DNA from: Leptolyngbya subtilissima AS-A7
GTDB lineage: Bacteria > Cyanobacteriota > Cyanobacteriia > Phormidesmidales > Phormidesmidaceae
NCBI RefSeq assembly: GCF_039962255.1
Contig: NZ_JAMPKY010000001.1
Span: forward strand, 868,001 to 932,000
DNA length: 64,000 nucleotides
Direction: 5' to 3'
Of this stretch, positions 8,492 to 16,805 are shown one piece after another. The position numbers and the translations under genes were made by a program. The first letter of the stretch is position 1, and each line of letters begins with the position of its first letter. The notes under the pieces were generated by a model. That model saw only the letters and a list, made by a program, of their open reading frames with translations. It did no database searches and had not been told where the DNA came from.

Positions 8492-10144
8492 TTAAACCAG
8501 CACCTTTGCTTCGTATTCGGGTAAGTCTGTCACCCAAACACCATCGTGGACCTCAACGTCGTAATCGCTGATCCATTCGTGCCAGGTGCTCCCCTCAGGA
8601 AAGTTTTGGATCTCGTAGTCGGCCAAATATTGATCCGAAAAATTGACGACGACAACAACGCGCGATCCCTCATCATTCCAGCGGATGTAGGCCAGCACTT
8701 TAGACTCTGGGTCCTCGTAGAAAAATTCCACATTTTCGGTGCGCAGGGCATGGTTGCTTTTGCGTAGGTTGATCAGACCCCGATAGTGCTGCATCAGGTC
8801 GTGGTTGCGATCGTTCTGCAGTAGTGACCAGTCAATCTTGGCAGCTTCTAGAGTCTTGGGATGGGAGTCCCCAAACTCTTCTCCCATCCAGATCAAGGGC
8901 ACGCCCATGGCCGTCGTCACCAAAACAGCCCCCAGTTTTGCCCGTTTAAAGGCGGTTTCGTCAAAGATCTCATGGTTGGCCAACTGCACCATCAGGCGAT
9001 CGTGATCGTGGTTGCTGAGGTAGTTGATGGCGTTGACAGCCCCTAAATAGCCAGACCGTTTGGCATCGATTAGCTCTTTAACGGTTTCTATGTCGGTATC
9101 ATCTCCCCACAGCAGAGGCCGCAACTGGTGCAGAAACCCATCGCGCCAGCAAGCATCAAGGGGGCCTTCTAAATTAGTGGCGTCGGGAGATTCGGGAATC
9201 AGTTCTCCAATGTTGTAAAACGGTTTGGGCTGAGCCTGTTTGCTTGTTTCGTCGGTTAGCTGCCCCAAAAATTCAAAATGGCCCATCTGGCTAACAGCAT
9301 CAAATCGAAAACCGTCAATGTGATACTCCGTAATCCAAAAGTGCAGAACGTCTTTGACAAACTCTTGGGCAGGGCAAAGGTTCAAATTTTCGTCGTAGTG
9401 ATCATAATCAAACTCTGGCCCCCAGCTTTGATCAGGATCCTTGGGTTCGCTTCGATACCAATAGTTGTAGTCAATTTTTGTCAGCGGGGCCTCGGAACCT
9501 GAGTGATTGAGAATAATATCTAAAATGACTCGAATGCCCCGAGCATGGCACTCGTCTACTAAATGTTTGAAGTCTTTGCTGCTGCCATAGGCCGACTCTA
9601 CGGCAAAATAATGGTGGGTATTGTAGCCCCAACCCTGCTCACCTGGAAATTCTTGGATCGGCATCAGCTCAATGGCATTGATCCCTAATTCACAGAGGTA
9701 GTCAAGCTTTTCGGTGATATGTTTAAGCTGACCACGCGGGTCAGGATCATCCTCTCCACCAGAAAAGTCGCTAACCAAAATCTCGTAGATGATTAACTCT
9801 TCATTTTGCGGTAGCGCTTTGTCGTCGTGATGCCAAACGTAGTCGTCAACTATGGGTTCGCCATCTTTGACGTGTAAGACACCATTTTGATAGCTTTCGT
9901 TTATGTGACTAGCTCTTGGATCAATGACCTCAATCCACTGATCGGGCTCTAGAAAAAAGCTTTTAGACTGAACCCGAAACTTGTATTCATACTGCCCATC
10001 GTCCAAGTCAACGTGGGCACGAAAATAACCGTCTTCTCCTTTCTTCGTAGGGATATCTTGTCCGTTGGCAAAAGAGCCTATTAATACTGCGCTCTTGTTA
10101 TAAGGAGCAAACAGCTTAAACTCAATAGGATTAGCCATAAACAT
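8492..10144 (-). CDS. GH13 alpha-amylase family enzyme with N-terminal CBM48-like domain
   Basis: A 550-residue glycoside hydrolase. Residues 1-100 form a beta-sandwich like CBM48/isoamylase N-terminal domains (ANPIEFKLFAPYNKSAVLIG). The catalytic barrel shows region I DIILNHSG (209-216), the nucleophile Asp282 in GFRFDAVSQ, the acid/base Glu314 in IGELIPES and the transition-state Asp380 in LSNHDHDR. This architecture resembles branching enzymes, maltooligosyltrehalose trehalohydrolases and related enzymes acting on alpha-1,4/1,6 glucans or trehalose precursors. No TreY or TreS neighbour helps to choose. There is no signal peptide, so it is cytosolic. AAGG lies 4 nt before ATG 10144; ATG 10138 is an alternative. 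The gene is richer in A+T than its neighbours, which may indicate transfer. Confidence 0.88.
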   Translation of the reverse strand: MFMANPIEFKLFAPYNKSAVLIGSFANGQDIPTKKGEDGYFRAHVDLDDGQYEYKFRVQSKSFFLEPDQWIEVIDPRASHINESYQNGVLHVKDGEPIVDDYVWHHDDKALPQNEELIIYEILVSDFSGGEDDPDPRGQLKHITEKLDYLCELGINAIELMPIQEFPGEQGWGYNTHHYFAVESAYGSSKDFKHLVDECHARGIRVILDIILNHSGSEAPLTKIDYNYWYRSEPKDPDQSWGPEFDYDHYDENLNLCPAQEFVKDVLHFWITEYHIDGFRFDAVSQMGHFEFLGQLTDETSKQAQPKPFYNIGELIPESPDATNLEGPLDACWRDGFLHQLRPLLWGDDTDIETVKELIDAKRSGYLGAVNAINYLSNHDHDRLMVQLANHEIFDETAFKRAKLGAVLVTTAMGVPLIWMGEEFGDSHPKTLEAAKIDWSLLQNDRNHDLMQHYRGLINLRKSNHALRTENVEFFYEDPESKVLAYIRWNDEGSRVVVVVNFSDQYLADYEIQNFPEGSTWHEWISDYDVEVHDGVWVTDLPEYEAKVLV

Positions 10145-10658
10145 AACGCCTTTTTCTTTATTAACTAATCTGACGCTAAAGCCTACAGTTTTAACCTATC
10201 CTTGGGCAGAAATTACTTAGCCTCTCAATTTCTTGGGGATCAGTATGAAACGCTGGTTTTGATGGCTGCAGACACCAGATTAGATGGGGGTTTATGCCTT
10301 GATGGGATCAAGCAGGTATTACTACTGGGGTTACACAGTGGTAATTGTTTCTGATGTGGCGATCGCCCTGAACGCAACAGCGCCAGCGTGCCACCCGTCA
10401 GTACTCACGGCAGCTTATACAATGTCTCCTACACATTGACCAGCTAGCGGGAATGCGGTGGAGCGTTTCATCACAATAATTGGGGCAACCAGTTGGCTTA
10501 CAGCTGCTTATGGATCGATGCCAGAATCTCGTCAAATCGGCAACAGTAACTGTACCGGGTCGCCCATCTGCCCAGAGTTTTGCTCAAAACCGATTGAGAA
10601 CAGACTGTTGACGCTACCTGCTGAAGCTCAACCAATGACTTCTAGCAGATAAAAATGT
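10145..10658. other. Intergenic region, about 510 bases
   Basis: Upstream region of the GH13 gene and downstream region of the DUF2243 gene. A 64-codon plus-strand frame at 10458-10652 has no ribosome site and no recognisable features. No tRNA, repeat or strong hairpin was seen. Confidence 0.4.
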
Positions 10659-11186
10659 TTAGATATTGGCTTGATTACGCGTCATTAAATAGCCAACCCC
10701 AATCAACCCAAAGCCCAGCAGAAAGAAGGCTATGTCGTAGACCATGAAGTTGGGGACGTGGCGAATGTGGTGTAGCCCCAGCAGAGCATGAAAAAAAATA
10801 CTGTCAAAGAGCTGGAACCCACCCCAGCCCATCAAAATCCAACCAACAAAGGCTGACGTTGTCAGAGGCACTGTTGGGGTTTTCTGTGCACTGCGCCACA
10901 GTACCCCAATACCAACTACCGTAATTAACCACATACCAGCGCTGAAAGCTCCATCCGCTAACACGTTCACTTGTAAGCCCGCCAGGGTATCCATTGACAC
11001 TCGGCTTGAAATGAGGTGGTGCCATTGCAACAGCATGTGTAAAACAATGGCGTCAATAAACCCGCCCAGGCCAAATCCTAGTAAGAAGCCGGCCGCTCGG
11101 AACGCATTAGTGGGCGCGGAGGAGGCTCTCCCTGCACCACTTTCTGTAGCGTTAGCGGAGGGAGATTTAGGAGGTAGATAGGTCAT
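10659..11186 (-). CDS. DUF2243 membrane protein
   Basis: A 175-residue membrane protein of the DUF2243 family, with four hydrophobic helices after a polar, low-complexity N-terminus of about 25 residues. Histidine-rich membrane-boundary motifs typical of the family are visible: GGFIDAIVLHMLLQWHHL near residue 40 and FHALLGLHHIRHVPN in the third helix region. Paired histidines suggest metal or heme coordination, as in cytochrome c oxidase assembly-like membrane proteins, but function is not established. It starts at ATG 11186 and lies 34 nt downstream of the stress protein gene at 11221-11775 on the same strand, so the two are probably co-transcribed. Confidence 0.8.
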   Translation of the reverse strand: MTYLPPKSPSANATESGAGRASSAPTNAFRAAGFLLGFGLGGFIDAIVLHMLLQWHHLISSRVSMDTLAGLQVNVLADGAFSAGMWLITVVGIGVLWRSAQKTPTVPLTTSAFVGWILMGWGGFQLFDSIFFHALLGLHHIRHVPNFMVYDIAFFLLGFGLIGVGYLMTRNQANI

Positions 11187-11220
11187 GGCTAGATTCGATG
11201 TACCCTTTTGGTCAAGCCGC

Positions 11221-11775
11221 TTAAGCTTCAGGCGTTGGGTAAATATCCCAATCTTCGATGCCCTGCTGCTGGAAGATTGCTGCCGCCTGGTTTAGGTCTT
11301 CCTGGGTACCATCCACGATCACCATGAAATCTGAACCTAACAGGCGATCGCTAAAAGCTCCAACCCGCTCCTGTGGAATTCCCAAAGACTGCAATCCCTC
11401 CTTTAGATTCATTGTCGCTACGGCCCCGGCTCCCTGCCCTGCCATAACTGCCAAGAAGGCCGTTCCGATGGAGCCTACCGCTATTACGGCGCCAGCGCCG
11501 GGTATCGCCAGACTGCTTAACCCACCCAGCAACCCGCCCCACAAGGCACCGGTCAGCGCATCCTCTGGCCAGCGCTGGGAGTCGTTAATGTCTTGACCTT
11601 TGACACGGTGACCCGTAGTGGCGCCTCCTGCCACCACATCTTTTTTCAACTGCTTGGCTAAAATCGACACTTGACTCATGGCAAAGCCCGACGATTCTAG
11701 AGCCTTAACCGCTTGCTCTGCTTGGTCTTCCTTAGAAAAAAAACCGATGCCTTTATAGGTAAGTTGTGCTGTCAT
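11221..11775 (-). CDS. Glycine-zipper general stress protein (YflT-type N-terminus)
   Basis: A 184-residue protein. The N-terminal ferredoxin-like module (residues 5-40, GFFSKEDQAEQAVKALE then GFAMSQVSILAK) is like YflT/general stress protein 17M. A central Gly/Ala-rich hydrophobic stretch (about 75-120) resembles a glycine zipper that can insert in or associate with membranes. A C-terminal module ends IEDWDIYPTPEA. AGGAGA just upstream of ATG 11775 supports the start. The protein at 14600-15337 is a paralogue: it shares GFAMS-VS, a glycine-rich centre and the IEDW-x-Y-x-TPA ending. The gene is first in a probable two-gene unit with the DUF2243 gene. A stress role follows from the family; the mechanism is unknown. 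Confidence 0.75.
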   Translation of the reverse strand: MTAQLTYKGIGFFSKEDQAEQAVKALESSGFAMSQVSILAKQLKKDVVAGGATTGHRVKGQDINDSQRWPEDALTGALWGGLLGGLSSLAIPGAGAVIAVGSIGTAFLAVMAGQGAGAVATMNLKEGLQSLGIPQERVGAFSDRLLGSDFMVIVDGTQEDLNQAAAIFQQQGIEDWDIYPTPEA

Positions 11776-12164
11776 TGGGGTCTCCTAACCAACCGAATGA
11801 AAGACGCTACATGTCTGCTTAGCTTCATCTTTTGCCTTTTATCAGCGATCCTCATCAACCTGTAGATACAGTCTTTCTTTCGGCTCGAGTTGGTTTTTAG
11901 TACCTTTAGCGATCGCCCAACTACAGTTCTCTAATTGGCGTCTTAAATTCCTCTCCAGACCCCTCAATCATTAATCTCAAACCTTTCTAGAGCGTACGGC
12001 AGTCTCTCTCTATCTAAAAACAGAGATGCGGCCACAACTATCTGCCTCACCCGTCAGAGGCTAAGCTCGGCTTCGGTGCTTAAGCTAAGAGGATCAATTC
12101 TCCATGATTGTTCTGCCCTAGAGCGCAGCTGCGATCGCATGTCAGTCTCCTTGGAACTCACACC
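11776..12164. other. Divergent intergenic region
   Basis: About 390 bases between the start of the stress protein gene (minus) and the Gfo/Idh gene (plus). It must contain both promoters. A HIP1-like GCGATCGC occurs at about 11909. No RNA gene or clear operator was recognised. A TTG at 12108 is in frame with the downstream gene but has no ribosome site. Confidence 0.4.
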
Positions 12165-13328
12165 ATGACTGCATCTCAAACTTCACTTGGCGATCGCTCT
12201 GTCCCTAAAGAGGTTCAATCCTCCTCAGAGAATCGAATACGTTACGCCGTAGTGGGGCTTGGCTGGTTCGCCCAGACCGCAGCACTACCCTCCTTCCCCA
12301 GTTCTGAAAACTCCGAAGTCGTGGCCTTGGTTTCTGACGACCCTGTGAAACTGCAAGAACTTAGCCAGAATTACGGGATTCAGCATACCTACAGCTACGA
12401 CGAATACGAAGATTGCTTAACGAGCGGAGCAGTAGATGCTGTTTATATTGCGTTGCCCGACCATTTGCACTGTGAGTACACCGTGCGGGCAGCAAATCAA
12501 GGCATTCACGTGCTGTGCGAAAAACCGATGGCCACCACGGTAGCCGAGGGTGAACGCATGATTCAGGCTTGTCAAAGCAACGGCGTCAAGCTAATGATTG
12601 CCTACCGCCTGCACCTTGACCCAGCCAATATGCGGGCGGTCGAAATTGTCCAATCTGGGCAGATTGGGCAACCGCGCATTTTCAACTCCGTCTTCTCGCA
12701 ACAGGTTAAGGGAAACAATATTCGGCTCCGGCAAGCAACCGGCGGGGGTACCCTAGAAGACATCGGCATTTATTGCATTAACGCCGCCCGGTATCTGTTT
12801 CAGGCCGAACCCGTTGAGGTGTTTGCCATGGCGGCTAATAACGGCGAAGAGCGGTTTCGTGAAGTTGACGAAATGAGCAGCGTCATAATCCGCTTTCCCG
12901 ATCAGCAATTGGCGAATTTTACTGTCAGTTTTGGGGCCAGTCCGGTTTCGACCTATCACATCATTGGCACAGAGGGCGATCTGCGGCTAGAGTCGGCCTA
13001 TGCGTGGGATGCAGAAATTACTCACCACCTGACCATCAACAATGAACTCTCCCAACGGACCTTTGCTTCCCATGGCCAGCTAGCCGCTGAGTTTGCCTAT
13101 TTCTCTAACTGCATTATGCAGAACGAAGACCCGGAACCCTCGGGGATAGAGGGGCTTAACGATATCCGCATCATTTGTGCCCTGCATGAATCGATTCAGC
13201 AGGGCAAACCTGTCGTTCTCGACCAGATGGACTTTGTTCAGCACCCAACAGCTGACCTCATCACGGTTCGCCCAACCAGTGTAGACCCTGCTAATCTCAT
13301 CCATGCAGCTAGCCCAGAGGATAGCTAA
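12165..13328 (+). CDS. Gfo/Idh/MocA family oxidoreductase
   Basis: A 387-residue NAD(P)-dependent sugar or inositol dehydrogenase relative. The N-terminal Rossmann domain begins RYAVVGLGWFAQTAALPSF. The family's catalytic loop CEKPMATT carries the Lys that contacts cofactor and substrate. The C-terminal alpha/beta domain contains GGGTLEDIGIYCINAARYLF, whose Asp/Tyr pattern matches glucose-fructose oxidoreductase and D-xylose dehydrogenase relatives. I chose ATG 12165; the longer frame from TTG 12108 adds 19 unconserved residues. No twin-arginine signal is seen, so the protein is cytosolic. The small gene at 13409 follows by 80 nt and may belong to the same unit. The substrate cannot be named. 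Confidence 0.88.
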   Translation: MTASQTSLGDRSVPKEVQSSSENRIRYAVVGLGWFAQTAALPSFPSSENSEVVALVSDDPVKLQELSQNYGIQHTYSYDEYEDCLTSGAVDAVYIALPDHLHCEYTVRAANQGIHVLCEKPMATTVAEGERMIQACQSNGVKLMIAYRLHLDPANMRAVEIVQSGQIGQPRIFNSVFSQQVKGNNIRLRQATGGGTLEDIGIYCINAARYLFQAEPVEVFAMAANNGEERFREVDEMSSVIIRFPDQQLANFTVSFGASPVSTYHIIGTEGDLRLESAYAWDAEITHHLTINNELSQRTFASHGQLAAEFAYFSNCIMQNEDPEPSGIEGLNDIRIICALHESIQQGKPVVLDQMDFVQHPTADLITVRPTSVDPANLIHAASPEDS

Positions 13329-13408
13329 GGTAATGTGGCTAAGTCGCTTTAAGTCTCAAATTAACTGCACTGAAACCCAAAATTCTATATCCCGCTAAGG
13401 AATAAACC

Positions 13409-13633
13409 ATGTCTTCCCATTCACCCACTTTTCACGATGAGCAAAGCTTGGCAGACGCGGCAGAAGACCTTGGTAACCAGGCTTTACAGCAGGGGCTAAT
13501 CCACAGTTTTGTCGTGCGCCACTTTGCTGATACCCGGCAATTCTATATTCCCGATGAGCACCAAGAGCCGCTCACGCCAGAGCAGGCTTATTTGCAATTG
13601 AAGGCACTGGTGAAACCATCAAATCAACCTTAA
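13409..13633 (+). CDS. Small conserved-looking hypothetical protein (74 aa)
   Basis: A 74-residue acidic soluble protein with no recognised family. The ribosome site is good (AAGGA, 6-7 nt before ATG). The sequence is protein-like: an amphipathic helix (SLADAAEDLGNQALQQG), a short strand-like segment (HSFVVRHFADTRQFYI) and a C-terminal helix (TPEQAYLQLKALV). It is followed 15 nt later by a hairpin terminator, so it is the end of a transcription unit that may begin with the Gfo/Idh gene. Confidence 0.7.
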   Translation: MSSHSPTFHDEQSLADAAEDLGNQALQQGLIHSFVVRHFADTRQFYIPDEHQEPLTPEQAYLQLKALVKPSNQP

Positions 13634-13648
13634 CCCAACAGATTGACG

Positions 13649-13681
13649 AAAGTAGCCTCCGCTAAAAGTGAAAGCTACTTT
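13649..13681 (+). terminator. Hairpin terminator after the 74-aa gene
   Basis: AAAGTAGC pairs perfectly with GCTACTTT across a 17-nt loop, and the 3' arm runs into TTTTAT. It starts 15 nt after the stop codon at 13633. Confidence 0.6.
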
Positions 13682-13901
13682 TATGAAAAAGCGCAGGTAT
13701 TCTCTTTATAGCTGCACATTTCCTAATTGAGCTGAGGTTAAGCTAACGTCAGCAAAGACATCTAGAGCGGGATACAGATTCCACTCACTCCTAGTATCAG
13801 CGCACCCTTGCTAAAGTCGGTTCTTCATACTTTTTGCCATGAGGCCATGAAAAGGTGCTCGCTGCAACCTAGCACTCGCCAAAACATGCGCTAGCACAGA
13901 C

Positions 13902-13939
13902 AATGCCGCTGGATAAATCAAGATTCATCCAGCGGCATT
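13902..13939 (-). terminator. Strong hairpin downstream of the 45-aa gene
   Basis: A perfect 13-bp stem (AATGCCGCTGGAT / ATCCAGCGGCATT) with a 12-nt loop that can itself pair. It ends 35 nt beyond the stop of the minus-strand small gene. There is no clear T-run on the minus strand, so factor-independent termination is plausible but not certain. Confidence 0.55.
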
Positions 13940-13974
13940 TGCCTACAGCTGATTTTGCCAACTACGTTGATATA

Positions 13975-14112
13975 TTATTCAGCAACTTCAGACTCGGCTT
14001 CCTTTTTCTTTGCTTCCTGCTTCTTTTCTCCCTTTTCATTGATGTTGTCAACAAATTCTGTAATGCGCTCTTCGTTCTTTTCGGCGTAAGACTTGTGCTG
14101 CTTGTCAGTCAT
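13975..14112 (-). CDS. Small highly charged protein, 45 aa
   Basis: This short minus-strand gene reads MTDKQHKSYAEKNEERITEF at its start, continues with a Lys/Glu-rich helix (EKKQEAKKKEAES) and stops at TAA 13975-13977. About half of the residues are Lys, Glu, Asp, Arg or Gln. It has no hydrophobic core and is probably disordered or a single helix, a composition like hydrophilins. TGAGG lies 7-8 nt before ATG 14112. A strong hairpin follows the stop. It lies inside the stress-protein stretch. The antisense plus-strand frame (13903-14184) is a shadow. No family is recognised. Confidence 0.65.
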   Translation of the reverse strand: MTDKQHKSYAEKNEERITEFVDNINEKGEKKQEAKKKEAESEVAE

Positions 14113-14599
14113 AATATTAACCTCAGTAGTCGAAATTATTCAGGTTTCAGTTTAGCGGCAGCCCCGAGCATTACCATCTACTAAATGAGTGATTTGCTTT
14201 AGACAATGTTCTACCACAAGGACTAATACCAACCGAAATGGTGAAATAACTCAAATGACTTTGCCTTATTTCTTTCAGGCGACTAAAGCTTGCATCCCTT
14301 AGGTCACAAGTTGTTTGAACATGAAGCATTGAGAAATTGATGAATTCCCCAAAAATATTTTTTAGCTAATCTGAGCAACTGAGAGGGGCAGATCGCTGGC
14401 GATCGCAGCTCAACTAAGCCCTTAACGGACAATGCTCATAGACGACATCTCACCTATAGGATCTCCTCCTTTCTACAATTTTTGATCCCTCTAATGAGCG
14501 ATAAGGCTAGCCGATCGCAACCTTTAGGATGTTCAACAATGCAGCGATCGCCAGCTTTGCAATAGCCGCTGGCTTCGCACAACAAGGAGGAAGCACAAC
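14113..14599. other. Divergent intergenic region
   Basis: About 490 bases between the 45-aa gene (minus) and the second glycine-zipper stress gene (plus). It contains several HIP1-type GCGATCGC/CGATCGC sites but no reading frame or RNA gene that I can support. Promoters for both genes are expected here. Confidence 0.4.
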
Positions 14600-15337
14600 A
14601 TGGCTTCACAACACAGACGAGCAGTAGGCATTTTCTCCAACCGTCCTAAAACGGCATCGGCTCTACAGGCACTCAGTGACTCAGGCTTTGCCATGAGCCA
14701 CGTGTCAGTCATTGCTAAAGACTCCGAGCGGCAGAGTGCGATCGCTGGGGTCGAAGTAACAGACGAGGTCAGCAATCGAGCTGGTAAAGCTGGTACCGTC
14801 GGCGCGGTAACAGGCGGTGTATTGGGAGGAGTCACTGGTTTACTCGTAGGCCTTGGCACATTAGTCATCCCTGGCATTGGCCCTGCCGTGCTGGCAGGAG
14901 AAGCCGCTGCGGTCATGTCTACGCTGATCGGTGGGGCGGCTGGGGCCGCTGCCGGTGGTCTAGTGGGTGCATTAGTTGGTTTGGGCATCCCTGAGCACCG
15001 GGCTAAGCATTACCTCGATCGCGTAGCCCGAGGCGAATACCTCGTTATGCTCAAGGATACTGAGCCCGAAATTGCTCGTGCAGAACGCACTCTCAGGGCG
15101 GCGGGCATTGAAGATTGGGGGGTTTACGAGACTCCAGCCGACGCAGCCGATGCCAGAAGTGGTTCTCCCAACGCCACATTCAACGGGGCCGCTGACGTCA
15201 CTGAGGGGCGAGGCAATCCCTACAACCGAGTCGATCATCCCATGGATGAAGCTTACCCAAATGACGGCTCTCGTCGAGGGGGAGAGGTGCCCTTGGCCAC
15301 TGGACTGCCCCACGCTTCAAACCCCTTGGAGCCCTAA
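14600..15337 (+). CDS. Glycine-zipper general stress protein with C-terminal extension
   Basis: The 245-residue paralogue of the 11221-11775 product. A YflT-like N-terminal module (VGIFSNRPKTASALQALSDS then GFAMSHVSVIAK) is followed by a long Gly/Ala zipper (about 65-135, with VTGGVLGGVTGLLVGLGT) and a second small module ending IEDWGVYETPADA near residue 185. A polar, disordered tail of about 60 residues rich in Asn, Asp and Pro is absent from the paralogue. AAGGAGG lies 9 nt before ATG 14600, one of the strongest ribosome sites in the window, so high expression is likely. The hydrophobic zipper suggests membrane association. Confidence 0.78.
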   Translation: MASQHRRAVGIFSNRPKTASALQALSDSGFAMSHVSVIAKDSERQSAIAGVEVTDEVSNRAGKAGTVGAVTGGVLGGVTGLLVGLGTLVIPGIGPAVLAGEAAAVMSTLIGGAAGAAAGGLVGALVGLGIPEHRAKHYLDRVARGEYLVMLKDTEPEIARAERTLRAAGIEDWGVYETPADAADARSGSPNATFNGAADVTEGRGNPYNRVDHPMDEAYPNDGSRRGGEVPLATGLPHASNPLEP

Positions 15338-15449
15338 AACGCTGAAAGCCTAGACGCTGAAAGCTAGCAGCCAAGTCGAGAACATAGGCCGCCCGGCCGC
15401 GCCTGTGGCTAGTGCTGCTAAACGCGCTGTTGTTATTGAGGAAAAACCC

Positions 15450-15875
15450 GTGAATTTCTTAAAGTCTATCCGTCTTGGGGTAATCGCCCTGTGCTTAGGA
15501 GTAATTTTGCTCACCACTAGCGCCTGTGGTAGTGCTACTCCAACCAGTACCGCCCCCCGGCTATCGCCTACCAGTGCCTATAGTCAACTTGAACGGGGTG
15601 ACACTGCTAGTGGCGAAAGCTACGGGCGATGGGTTATGCAGACTGCCAAGGGATTAGTCAGCGATGCTTTTGTCCGTGACAACAACAAGCTCGGCGTTGT
15701 GATCTCACCCGATGTCCAGCCCCGAGAGGTAAAAACCTTGGCCCAGTCGCTGGTGCAAGGGTTCCACAAAAAGTTTCCCAATCGAGATCTGAGCGTCTTG
15801 GTCTACGCACCTGACAAAGAGCTAATTCTAACCGCCAAATACGACGACACGACCCGGCAGGTTGAATACCAATAG
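15450..15875 (+). CDS. Putative lipoprotein
   Basis: GTG 15450 is the preferred start: GAGG lies about 8 nt upstream, and the product then begins MNFLKSIRLGV, a textbook lipoprotein signal with lipobox LTTSAC (Cys about residue 27). An in-frame GTG at 15405 would put 15 extra residues in front. The mature part (about 115 residues) has a Ser/Thr/Pro-rich linker, then an alpha/beta region (LGVVISPDVQPREVKTLAQS then LSVLVYAPDKELILTAKYDD). No family name can be given. It follows the stress protein gene by 112 nt on the same strand and is probably anchored in the plasma or outer membrane facing the periplasm. Confidence 0.7.
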   Translation: MNFLKSIRLGVIALCLGVILLTTSACGSATPTSTAPRLSPTSAYSQLERGDTASGESYGRWVMQTAKGLVSDAFVRDNNKLGVVISPDVQPREVKTLAQSLVQGFHKKFPNRDLSVLVYAPDKELILTAKYDDTTRQVEYQ

Positions 15876-16056
15876 GTGACACGCTCCCTGGAGGCGCGAC
15901 TAAATCGAGCTATCAGTCTCGAGAGCGTCATCCACGCAATATTCCTAAGTTGCTTAGGGAAGGGAGCTTTGAAAATAGCGGTTTTCTTCAGCTCTATAAA
16001 GGCTGTAGAGACCGGTCAATTTGAAAGCAAAAAACAAAAATTTGGAGAGTTACGCT

Positions 16057-16575
16057 ATGAGTAGCAGCAAAGATTATAAACGCGAAATCATGAATGACTT
16101 GGCTGGTGGCAATGTCGAGGGCATTGATGCCAAAGCCACCCAGCCCGAGAAAGAGTATGCCAACTTTGACGACTTCGCCAATCGTTCCTCTCGCAACGAG
16201 CGCCGAGAGTTGTTTGGGCGTGGGTTTCACCCCGATCGCATACCCACCAGTGAAATGGAGCCTGAGCTGCGTAAGGCGATCGCTCAGATCAAGCCCCAGC
16301 AGCGAGACGATGTTGCTCGCGACCTATTCAAGCATCTCAAAGAGCGTGGTCTCCACGATCGCGATCTAGAGAAACAGCTAGGGCTATCGACCCACCACAC
16401 CGGTCGTATGAATGAAGACGACGTCTCTAAACTGGCCGCTTTTGCCTACCACAACCACCCTGATGTCTTTCAGGAAGTGCTAGCTGACCAGCCCACTATT
16501 CTCAAGTTTTTGAGCAATCCAATGGTGGGTGCAGCTGTGGGCGCGATCGCCGCCAAGTGGTTGGGCAAGCGCTAA
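16057..16575 (+). CDS. Hypothetical helical protein, 172 aa
   Basis: ATG 16057 is preceded by GGAGAG at 7-8 nt and is preferred over TTG 16021. The product starts with charged helices, contains a basic His/Asp-rich stretch (HLKERGLHDRDLEKQLGLS) and ends in a short hydrophobic glycine-zipper helix (NPMVGAAVGAIAAKWLGKR) that could dock on a membrane. No family is recognised with confidence. It closes a run of plus-strand genes (14600, 15450, 16057) and is followed by a strong terminator, so it may share their transcript. Its small size, charge and glycine zipper fit the stress-protein surroundings, which is inference. Confidence 0.65.
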   Translation: MSSSKDYKREIMNDLAGGNVEGIDAKATQPEKEYANFDDFANRSSRNERRELFGRGFHPDRIPTSEMEPELRKAIAQIKPQQRDDVARDLFKHLKERGLHDRDLEKQLGLSTHHTGRMNEDDVSKLAAFAYHNHPDVFQEVLADQPTILKFLSNPMVGAAVGAIAAKWLGKR

Positions 16576-16668
16576 GAGTCTTGAATCTGCTGCCCAGCCT
16601 AAGGTTAGCCCAGGCAGCAGAACCCGCATCTAGCAAGCATCTGCTAAATTGGTGCTCCTATTGATCCT

Positions 16669-16703
16669 AAAAAGCCGAGGGTTACCGTAATCCTCGGCTT
16701 TTT
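16669..16703. terminator. Bidirectional rho-independent terminator
   Basis: A 12-bp perfect stem AAAAAGCCGAGG / CCTCGGCTTTTT with an 11-nt loop has a T-tract on both strands. It separates the plus-strand gene ending at 16575 from rpaA, which arrives from the other side and ends at 16806. A weaker hairpin (TGCTGCC / GGCAGCA, about 16589-16620) precedes it on the plus strand. Confidence 0.9.
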
Positions 16704-16805
16704 GGCGTCTACTTATATATGAGCCTTTTCTACCTCAGTTGGAGCCTGAGACAGGAGACAAGCATTGGGCAGAGGACCAAGAGCCCTATATCCTTTAGAC
16801 CGGCT

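Noticed and set aside
10458..10652. 64-codon plus-strand frame
   Set aside because: No ribosome site and no protein-like pattern.
13903..14184. 93-codon plus-strand hydrophobic frame
   Set aside because: It is antisense to the 45-residue charged gene (Lys/Glu codons read backwards give Phe/Leu), and it begins inside the 13-bp hairpin.
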